Source of the DNA: JBBRLA01 sp038231615
Lineage (GTDB): Bacteria > Myxococcota_A > Polyangia > Palsa-1104 > JAEUJZ01
Assembly: GCA_038231615.1 (NCBI GenBank)
Contig: JBBRLA010000277.1
Coordinates: 1-10,286, forward strand
DNA length: 10,286 nt
Direction of reading: 5' to 3'
Part shown: positions 1 through 5,178 of the stretch, piece after piece
How the letters are laid out: each line of letters starts with the position of its first letter
Position numbering within the stretch: the stretch's first letter is position 1
Translations under genes and position numbers: made by a program
Notes under the pieces: generated by a model
Told to the model about the DNA's origin: nothing
The model's input: only the letters and a program-made list of their open reading frames with translations
Database searches by the model: none

Positions 1-194
1 AAGGTGCCGCCATGGGAGATGTTCCTGGTGTAGTCGGCGAAGAAGGCGTTGAGCTTGCGGTATTCGACACGGAGCTGGATCGAGGCGCGGGGGCTGTTGC
101 GGCGTTCTTGATCGCCGCGGCTGACGATCGCGTCGGTTGATTCGGCGGGGCTCGTGGGGTCGGTGGGCCCTCGGGGGTCTCGATCATCGGTCAT
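1..194 (-). CDS. PilZ-domain protein, N-terminal part (cut by window edge)
   Basis: The 64 complete codons visible here encode the start of a PilZ domain, the cytoplasmic receptor fold for cyclic di-GMP. After a polar, Pro/Asp-rich leader (residues 1-30) comes ERRNSPR, which contains the RxxxR motif (R32 and R36), then a beta-rich stretch ending in NISHGG (58-63), the second PilZ signature (D/N)xSxxG. Both c-di-GMP-contacting motifs are intact with normal spacing, so ligand binding is expected. The short single-domain layout resembles the PilZ paralogues that are numerous in myxobacteria (TIGR02266-like). The ATG at 194-192 is the first start in this frame; no clear Shine-Dalgarno precedes it. 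The gene lies 177 bases past the kinase stop on the same strand and has its own promoter-like sequence. The C-terminal part is missing, so an additional output domain cannot be excluded. The PilZ call is firm; the process it controls is unknown. Confidence 0.85.
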   Translation of the reverse strand, partial: MTDDRDPRGPTDPTSPAESTDAIVSRGDQERRNSPRASIQLRVEYRKLNAFFADYTRNISHGGT

Positions 195-228
195 GGTGGA
201 AGCTCGACGAGGCCTGGGGCCTGGACGT

Positions 229-258
229 ACGCTAAACTCCCGGCGCACGGGATGTCAA
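229..258 (-). promoter_or_regulatory. Candidate sigma70-type promoter for the PilZ gene
   Basis: Reading the minus strand there is a perfect -35 box TTGACA (258-253), an 18-base spacer and a -10-like TAGCGT (234-229) that keeps the three best-conserved positions (T1, A2, T6). Initiation would fall near 222, giving a leader of about 28 bases to the ATG at 194. The -10 box is weak and this is pattern matching only. If real, the PilZ gene can be expressed independently of the kinase upstream of it. Confidence 0.4.
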
Positions 259-266
259 CCGGCTTC

Positions 267-280
267 TGAAACAGGTTTCA
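267..280. promoter_or_regulatory. Perfect dyad TGAAAC-AG-GTTTCA upstream of the PilZ promoter
   Basis: TGAAAC (267-272) and GTTTCA (275-280) are exact inverted repeats separated by two bases. The dyad lies just upstream of the candidate -35 box, around -45 to -60 from the predicted start, where an activator or an upstream-acting repressor could bind. The half-site GAAAC/GTTTC resembles operators of some TetR-family regulators such as PsrA; that resemblance is suggestive only. It could also be a chance palindrome. Confidence 0.35.
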
Positions 281-333
281 TCGGTATGCGCGAGATGACC
301 TCCTTGCTTGTCTACCTGAAGACCCAGGGCCTG

Positions 334-371
334 CTGGAACTGCGGAAGTGGAATGATCTGGTTCCAGTTCC
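334..371 (-). repeat. Inverted repeat immediately after the first kinase stop codon
   Basis: GGAACTG (336-342) and CAGTTCC (365-371) are complementary, and the overlapping pair CTGGAAC (334-340) and GTTCCAG (361-367) offers a second register. The structure starts directly after the kinase TAG (374-372) on the minus strand and has a 20-22 base loop. No U-tract follows, so it is at best a weak or Rho-assisted 3' hairpin. Confidence 0.25.
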
Positions 372-1670
372 CTAGTGAAAGAAGAGCCGCCAGCCCACGA
401 TGCCGAAGCCGAGGAACACCAGCATTCCGATCACCACGGCCCACAGGATGTACCGGCCCATGTTCATTTCCATGCCCGGCTTGATCCCGCCGCCGATCGG
501 CGGGGTGTTCGAGATGCTGCTCGGTGGGCCCATGCTCATGGGAACCGGCAACGAGGTCGAGTGCTGCTGCGCCACCGCCGGGCCCATCCCAAAGGCGGCC
601 CCGGTCCTCGTCTCTGGCGCCGGCCCCGTTGAGATCAACGATGGCTGCCCGGTGTAGGTCAACCCCGAGGGCACGACCCCGCCCGGGGCGACGGAGCCTC
701 CGGCCGGTTTCACCGAGGCCGGTTTCACCGAGGCCGCCTGCGCGTCCTTCCCCTCGATTTCCGCTGCCGCGCCCAGCTCCGCCAGCATCTCGGTCACCGA
801 TGCAAAGCGCTGTGCCGGGTTCTTCGACATGGCTCGGTCGATCACCGAGAGGACCCGCTCAGGCAGCTCGGGGCAAAGTTGCCCGAGCGGCGGCGCGGGC
901 TGCGTCACCACGCGGATCAGCACCCCGGTCAGCCCCTCGTCGCTCTCCTGCTGGAAGGCCACCCTGCCACTGAGCATCTCGTAGAGAATGGTGGCCAGCG
1001 CGTACTGATCGGTGCGGCCGTCGATCTGGCCGACGCGCCCGGCGGCCTGCTCGGGCGACATGTAGCTCGGCGTCCCCAGGAGCGTCCCATCGGTGGTCAT
1101 GCCCGGCGTCCCGGCGTCGGGGTTCTTGATCTTCGAGATGCCGAAGTCCACTACTTTGGCGATCGACAGGGTGTGGCCGAGTTCCTGCTGCCGCACGAGA
1201 AAGATGTTTTGCGGCTTCAGGTCGCGGTGGACTACCCCCCGGTCGTGGGCCGCCTGCAGCGCCGAGCCCACCTGTCGGGCCAGTTCCAGTGCCTCGCCGA
1301 GGGGCAGGCGGCGCTGCCGTTGCAAAAGGGCATACAAGTCCTCGCCCTCCAGATATTCCATCACCAGGTAGGGCATGCCGTTGTCGAGCTGATTGAAGTC
1401 CACCACCTCGACGATGTGCTGGTGCTTCAGGGCGCTGGTGATCTCCGCCTCTTGGCGGAAGCGGGCGAAGACGTCGCGGTTGGCCGCCATCTGGGCATGA
1501 AGCACCTTGATGGCGAAGCGACGGGGCAGACGCAGGTGCCGGGAGGAATACACGGCCCCCATGCCACCCGCCCCAAGTTGCTTCTCGATGACGTAGGTCC
1601 CATGGAGGGTCTGCCCGACAAGCGGGTCTATAGGGTCCACAGATGCCGGAGGCGCTTCGTTGTCTGACAT
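372..1670 (-). CDS. Membrane-anchored PknB-type Ser/Thr protein kinase
   Basis: A 432-residue Hanks-type kinase that should phosphorylate Ser/Thr in cytoplasmic proteins. The catalytic domain spans about 24-300: P-loop GAGGMGAV (33-40), ATP-binding lysine in AIKV (K55), catalytic loop HRDLKPQN (148-155, D150), DFG (175-177) and activation-segment end GTPSYMSPEQ (199-208). All key residues are present, and the HRD arginine suggests control by activation-loop phosphorylation. A Pro/Ser/Gly/Met-rich linker (about 310-404) leads to one transmembrane helix (about 407-428) with only about four residues beyond it. There is therefore no extracytoplasmic sensor domain, and any signal must come through the linker, the helix or a partner. 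The ATG at 1670 has an AGGGG ribosome-binding site about nine bases upstream. The gene lies 105 bases downstream of the propeller lipoprotein gene on the same strand, so co-transcription is possible. Targets cannot be read from the sequence. Confidence 0.95.
   Translation of the reverse strand: MSDNEAPPASVDPIDPLVGQTLHGTYVIEKQLGAGGMGAVYSSRHLRLPRRFAIKVLHAQMAANRDVFARFRQEAEITSALKHQHIVEVVDFNQLDNGMPYLVMEYLEGEDLYALLQRQRRLPLGEALELARQVGSALQAAHDRGVVHRDLKPQNIFLVRQQELGHTLSIAKVVDFGISKIKNPDAGTPGMTTDGTLLGTPSYMSPEQAAGRVGQIDGRTDQYALATILYEMLSGRVAFQQESDEGLTGVLIRVVTQPAPPLGQLCPELPERVLSVIDRAMSKNPAQRFASVTEMLAELGAAAEIEGKDAQAASVKPASVKPAGGSVAPGGVVPSGLTYTGQPSLISTGPAPETRTGAAFGMGPAVAQQHSTSLPVPMSMGPPSSISNTPPIGGGIKPGMEMNMGRYILWAVVIGMLVFLGFGIVGWRLFFH
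702..736. repeat. 15-bp tandem duplication inside the first kinase gene
   Basis: The 15-mer GGCCGGTTTCACCGA occurs at 702-716 and 717-731, followed by the first five bases of a third copy. On the coding strand it gives a repeated Pro-Ala-Ser-Val-Lys in the linker between kinase domain and membrane helix (about residues 313-323). It keeps the frame and lies in a disordered region, so it is probably neutral. Confidence 0.85.
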
Positions 1671-1692
1671 GATCTGTGCCCCTATGATAGCT

Positions 1693-1731
1693 GATAAGTG
1701 GCGTCGAGCCGGATAAGTGGCAAGTGGCGTC
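1693..1731. repeat. Clustered direct repeats upstream of the first kinase gene
   Basis: AAGTGGC occurs three times: at 1696-1702, 1715-1721 and 1722-1728. Longer matches are GATAAGTGGC (1693-1702 and 1712-1721) and AAGTGGCGTC (1696-1705 and 1722-1731). The array fills much of the 105-base gap between the lipoprotein stop and the kinase start, 23-61 bases upstream of the kinase ATG. It could be a multi-site regulator target or the residue of slippage duplications. Confidence 0.6.
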
Positions 1732-1775
1732 CAACCCGAAGAGCAGAAGTACAGAGGTCTTTGAGGCCGGCCGCG

Positions 1776-3353
1776 CTACCGGGGCACGAACGCGTAGATC
1801 CTGTCGTCGCCGGCCACGTACACCTTGCCCTGCGCGGCGATCGGGGTGACGAAGCGCCGCACGAAGGTCATCTTGTCCCCCGCCCCGCCGCCATTCAGGA
1901 GCACCTCGCCGGTGTCGCCGTTGAAGGCGTAGAGGCGCTCGCTCTTCTCCGACCCCACCGCCCACACCACCGACTCGGCCTGCCCATCTGTGGTGCTGAC
2001 CATCGGGGAGCCGTCCCCGTGCTGGTCGGCGCAGAACGCCGGGGCCAGCGTCGGCGGACTCCCGGCGACAATCTTCACCCCGATCAGGTTCCCTGCCGGG
2101 CAACCCACGCCCTGTCCCTTGAACACCACGTAGCTCCCCTTGGGGGTGGTGTAGGCCGCCGCCGCGTTGATGATCTCCGTGCTCGACGCATGCATCATCG
2201 CCATCGGATCGCTGATCCCGCCCAGGCTCTGGCGGTTGAGCAGGTAGACGTTGCCGTCCTTGCCCAAGGCGATCACCACCTGGGACGGCGTCGATCCCGC
2301 CACGGTCATGAGGATCGGCCCCGACCCGCTGAGGTCCACGTCCCCATCGTCGAGCGCCTTCCAGTTCTTCGGCGCGAAGTAATCGGCGGTCTGGCCGGAG
2401 GAGGTCGGCCCGGGGCCGAAGCGGAACACCGCCTCGCCGTCACTCCAGGTGGTGGCCGAGAACGTGTTGCCGGTGGTGGCGTAAATATGCGCCCCATCGC
2501 TGGACAGGCCGCCAGGGGCCCAGATGCCGCCGCCGCGGGGGGCGCGGGTGGCCCATGCCCCGACCTTGCCGGGCTGGATCGTCGGGATGCCCACCACCCA
2601 GCCAAAGTACGAGGCGCAGTCCCCGCCGTGCCCGCCGTAGGGAATGTAGAGCGTGCCGCCCATCAAAGACAGGGCCCCGCGCTGGTTCTGCACCTCGGAG
2701 ACGAAAGGGTGGCCGTTGGCCGTGGCGGTGGCGTTGACATCGATGGGCCAGCCCATCCGGGTCTTGCCGTCGTCGATAGACAGGGCGTAGATCATGTGCC
2801 GCTTGGTGGGGCCGCCATCGGGGGTAATCATGGCGTCCAGGTACATCGTGCGGGTCGCAGCATCGATGATCGGGGTACCGGTGACGCCCAGGGGATCGAT
2901 GTTCCCGCACGGGAGCGCGGCCAGGGGCACCGGGGTGCCCAGCTTGCGCTGCCACACCACCGCGCCGTCCTTGGCAGACAGCGCCGACACTTGGTTCTTC
3001 TCGGTGGCGATGAAGAGCACGTCCTTGCCGCCGGGGGCGTTCTCGGAGGCTGCCATGAACAGGGGCTGGGCGTAGGTCGGCCCATCAATCGGGGCGACGA
3101 AGGTGGGGTCCAGGTGGAAGGTGCGGGCGGCGGCGCGGGTGATGGTGCGCTGGACGTAGAGGCCGTCGCGGCTCTTGCTCTTGTGATGCTCGAACACCGA
3201 TTCGGAGGTCGGATTGTCGGCCATGTCCATCGCAATGCCGCCGTCGGGGAATGACACCACGCCATCGGCCGCGCCGGGGTCATCCGAGCAGCCAGCGACG
3301 CCCAGCAGGGCGAGGACGGCAACCGTGATCCAAGGTTTGAGTGGATGTTGCAT
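1776..3353 (-). CDS. Lipoprotein with PQQ-like beta-propeller repeats
   Basis: A 525-residue exported protein of unknown function. It opens with a lipoprotein signal peptide: K6, a hydrophobic core at 8-18, and lipobox VAGC with the lipidated Cys at 22. The +2 residue is Ser, not Asp, which favours the outer membrane. The mature part is all-beta, with blade-like PQQ/quinoprotein repeats: KDVLFIATEKNQVSALSAKD (110-129) followed by GAVVWQRKLG, VTGTPIID (157-164), SDGAHIYATTGN (285-296), GKDGNVYLLNRQ (364-375), ERLYAFNGDTGEVL (472-485) and GKVYVAGDDRIYAF (509-522). Such repeats build scaffolds as in BamB or the propellers of quinoprotein dehydrogenases; I cannot identify PQQ-binding or catalytic residues. 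The reading frame stays open about 100 codons further upstream, but that stretch is low-complexity and would bury the signal peptide, so I chose the ATG at 3353-3351. It has no good Shine-Dalgarno; an ATG 12 codons upstream (3389-3387) is the alternative. The kinase gene follows on the same strand. Confidence 0.85.
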   Translation of the reverse strand: MQHPLKPWITVAVLALLGVAGCSDDPGAADGVVSFPDGGIAMDMADNPTSESVFEHHKSKSRDGLYVQRTITRAAARTFHLDPTFVAPIDGPTYAQPLFMAASENAPGGKDVLFIATEKNQVSALSAKDGAVVWQRKLGTPVPLAALPCGNIDPLGVTGTPIIDAATRTMYLDAMITPDGGPTKRHMIYALSIDDGKTRMGWPIDVNATATANGHPFVSEVQNQRGALSLMGGTLYIPYGGHGGDCASYFGWVVGIPTIQPGKVGAWATRAPRGGGIWAPGGLSSDGAHIYATTGNTFSATTWSDGEAVFRFGPGPTSSGQTADYFAPKNWKALDDGDVDLSGSGPILMTVAGSTPSQVVIALGKDGNVYLLNRQSLGGISDPMAMMHASSTEIINAAAAYTTPKGSYVVFKGQGVGCPAGNLIGVKIVAGSPPTLAPAFCADQHGDGSPMVSTTDGQAESVVWAVGSEKSERLYAFNGDTGEVLLNGGGAGDKMTFVRRFVTPIAAQGKVYVAGDDRIYAFVPR

Positions 3354-3806
3354 CACTACATACTTACCGATCCCTGGGCCTTCCGCCATCCCCTCAGCGA
3401 GGGAAATCGTCGTTGCCACCTGATCAAAGACCCGTTCCCGCGGGGGGAGCACCGCACGCGGGGGTGGGCGTGGCTCATGTAGGCCCACGTCGGGTGCGCC
3501 ACCAGGGCATCGACTCGTCGGGGATGTGGAAGCCCTGGAAGCAACCCACGGCGGGTCGCGCGGGCTGCAAAAGAAGCGCCGGGCCCTGCGGGGAGGGCCT
3601 GCTAAGGGAGTCATTTGCCGGTTTTTTTCGCTGTCTAATAGCGCGGGTAGCACGGGTAGCGCGAGGCAGGGGCCACGAGTTCTTCATGTATTGGTAATCG
3701 CCGGTTCGCGCCAGAAATTAAGCGGCAAACGCATCTTTCGTCACGGAAGATAGATTTTCGCTGGATTTATCATCCCTGCCGGCCAGGGATGGGGGGTCAA
3801 TCTGGG
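3354..3806. other. 453-base gene-free region between tyrS and the propeller lipoprotein gene
   Basis: I find no convincing gene here. Small open frames exist on both strands (for example 3526-3753 plus and 3475-3687 minus), but they are low-complexity, lack ribosome-binding sites and match no family I recognise. The part from about 3605 to 3780 is clearly richer in A/T than its surroundings, as expected of regulatory DNA. It holds a G/C hairpin (GGCCCT 3582-3587 with AGGGCC 3594-3599), a T7 run (3621-3627), a short direct repeat CGGGTAGC (3643-3650 and 3653-3660) and the hairpin after tyrS. The promoter for the lipoprotein gene should lie here, but I could not find a credible -35/-10 pair. 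Confidence 0.6.
3771..3791 (-). terminator. Hairpin after tyrS, candidate terminator
   Basis: CATCCCTG (3771-3778) and CAGGGATG (3784-3791) form a perfect 8-bp stem with a 5-base loop, starting 15 bases beyond the tyrS stop codon on the minus strand. The bases after the stem on the minus strand are A/T-rich (ATAAATCC) but are not a U-run, so this is not a classic intrinsic terminator. It may end the tyrS transcript with Rho or protect its 3' end. Confidence 0.5.
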
Positions 3807-5105
3807 CTATCGCCAACGGGTAACGTGCCAGGCTTTCTTGCCCCGGCGCAGGGCTATGATGCTGCCGCAAAGGAGGCTCTCGCTTTTCACGCGATCGTCG
3901 GCGCCGACCTTCCTGCCGTTGACGGTGATCGATCCGTTGGCCAGGAACTCGCGGGCCTCGCGCTTGGATTTCACCAAAGTAGTCTCTATAAGGACATCGA
4001 CCAGGGACAGCCCTTCCCCGTGCAGGCGGTCCTTCTGGTGATCGCTGCTGGGGACGCTGGCGAAGACCTCGTTGAGGGTGTTCTCGGGCCGGGAGGCGAC
4101 CTCCCCGGAGAAGAGCGCCGCCGCCGCCGCCTCGGCGCCTTCCCGTTCGGCGGTGCCGTGGAGCAGCTCGGTGGCGTGGCGCGCCAGGGCCCGCTGTGCC
4201 GGTCGGGCGCCCGGGTCCTTGTCCTTGGCCGCGGCCAGGGTGTCGATCTCCTCCTTGGGAAGCAGGGTGAAGGTCCGCAGGAGGCGGATCACGTCGGCGT
4301 CGTCGGTGTTGAGCCAGAACTGGTAGTAGGCGTAGGGGCTGGTGCGATCGGCGGTGAGCCAGACGGCGCCCTTCTCGGTCTTGCCGAACTTGCCCCCGTC
4401 GGCCCGGGTAAGGAGCGGCGCGGTCAGCCCGAAGGAGTCGTTGTGCCCCGCGGGCAGGGCGCGGCGGATGAGGTCAATGCCGCTCACGATGTTGCCCCAC
4501 TGGTCGCTGCCGCCCATCTGCAGGGTGACCCCCATCTCCCGTCGTAAGTACAGGAAATCGTAGGCCTGCAGGAGCGCATAGCTGAATTCGGTGTAGCTTA
4601 TGCCCTGGTCGCGGTTGTGCAAGCGGTCGCGCACCGCGTCGCGCTGGATCATAGCGTTGACGGAGAAGTGCTTGCCGATGTCGCGCAGGGCCTCGATGTA
4701 GCCAAGCTTGCCCAGCCAGTCATGGTTGTTGACCAGGCGGGCGCCGACGGGGCCGGGGGACAAGTCGAGGAAGCGGCCGAAGATGCGCCGCTGGCCGGCG
4801 ATGTTCTGCTCGACGACCTCGGGGGTCAAAAGCTGGCGCTCGGCGGACTTGAAGGAAGGGTCGCCGATGAGGCCCGTGCCGCCGCCCACTACGACGACGG
4901 GCTGGTGGCCGGCGCGCTGGAAGTGGCAAAGGAGCATGATGGGGACCAGGTTGCCGATGGTCAGGGAGTCGGCGGTGGGATCGAAGCCGACATAGGCGGC
5001 GCGCTGGCCGCCGCCGAGGTGGACGCTAAGGTCTGGCTCAGAGGTGGTCTGCTGGAGAAGGCCGCGCCAGGCAAGTTCTGCAAGAAAGTCAAAGTCGGTA
5101 TGCAC
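3807..5105 (-). CDS. tyrS: Tyrosyl-tRNA synthetase
   Basis: A 432-residue cytoplasmic class I synthetase that charges tRNA-Tyr with tyrosine. The Rossmann domain carries YVGFDPTADSL (38-48), the HIGH-box position as TIGN (49-52), GGGTGLIGDPS (74-84), the tyrosine pocket YALLQAYD (176-183), GGSDQWGNI (198-206) and KFGKT (239-243, the KMSKS loop as in E. coli TyrRS). A C-terminal S4 RNA-binding domain follows (about 367-425). Length and order match bacterial TyrRS. Both histidines of HIGH are replaced, confirmed in the nucleotides; the second change (Asn) has precedent in active enzymes, while Thr in the first position is less usual. The start is GTG (5105-5103): an in-frame TAG lies three codons upstream and the N-terminus aligns with E. 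coli TyrRS. No Shine-Dalgarno is visible. It lies 67 bases downstream of the CHRD gene and could be read from that transcript; no T-box is seen. Confidence 0.96.
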   Translation of the reverse strand: MHTDFDFLAELAWRGLLQQTTSEPDLSVHLGGGQRAAYVGFDPTADSLTIGNLVPIMLLCHFQRAGHQPVVVVGGGTGLIGDPSFKSAERQLLTPEVVEQNIAGQRRIFGRFLDLSPGPVGARLVNNHDWLGKLGYIEALRDIGKHFSVNAMIQRDAVRDRLHNRDQGISYTEFSYALLQAYDFLYLRREMGVTLQMGGSDQWGNIVSGIDLIRRALPAGHNDSFGLTAPLLTRADGGKFGKTEKGAVWLTADRTSPYAYYQFWLNTDDADVIRLLRTFTLLPKEEIDTLAAAKDKDPGARPAQRALARHATELLHGTAEREGAEAAAAALFSGEVASRPENTLNEVFASVPSSDHQKDRLHGEGLSLVDVLIETTLVKSKREAREFLANGSITVNGRKVGADDRVKSESLLCGSIIALRRGKKAWHVTRWR

Positions 5106-5129
5106 GGGAAAAGACTAGCGCAGACCAGG

Positions 5130-5178
5130 GGGAGACGGTAGGGCCAGATTCAGGGAGACGGTAGGGCCAGATTCAGGG
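5130..5178. repeat. 23-bp perfect tandem duplication at the end of the CHRD gene
   Basis: Positions 5130-5152 and 5153-5175 are identical 23-base units, followed by GGG (the start of a third). On the minus strand the CHRD stop TGA (5175-5173) lies in one copy, and the other copy carries the same TGA triplet (5152-5150) into the spacer before tyrS. An exact duplication with no drift looks recent. It adds 23 bases to the spacer without changing either protein. Confidence 0.9.

Noticed and set aside
285..375. Small plus-strand open frame of 29 codons (MREMTSLL start)
   Set aside because: It has no clear ribosome-binding site and no family match, and it overlaps the inverted repeat after the kinase gene; probably chance.
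1719..1735. Possible sigma54 promoter (TTGGACG and TTGC on the minus strand) before the first kinase
   Set aside because: The GG and GC doublets are nine bases apart instead of the required ten, and the sequence is part of the AAGTGGC repeats.
859..2103. Minus-strand open frame of 414 codons spanning two genes
   Set aside because: It is out of frame with both the kinase and the lipoprotein, crosses their intergenic repeats and gives an Arg/Pro/Gly-rich product without domains.
1698..3254. Long open frame on the plus strand, 518 codons
   Set aside because: It runs antisense to the propeller lipoprotein gene, whose signal peptide, lipobox and repeats are clear. Its product is His/Arg/Gly-rich low-complexity sequence typical of mirror frames in GC-rich DNA.
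3580..3601. G/C hairpin as an intrinsic terminator
   Set aside because: The T-run is twenty bases away, no plus-strand gene precedes it, and on the minus strand no U-run follows.
3354..3653. 100-codon N-terminal extension of the propeller lipoprotein
   Set aside because: It would place a lipoprotein signal peptide in the middle of the protein, and the extension is low-complexity.
5106..5172. T-box or other tyrosine-responsive leader before tyrS
   Set aside because: The spacer is only 67 bases, mostly the 23-bp duplication, with no T-box sequence or antiterminator structure.
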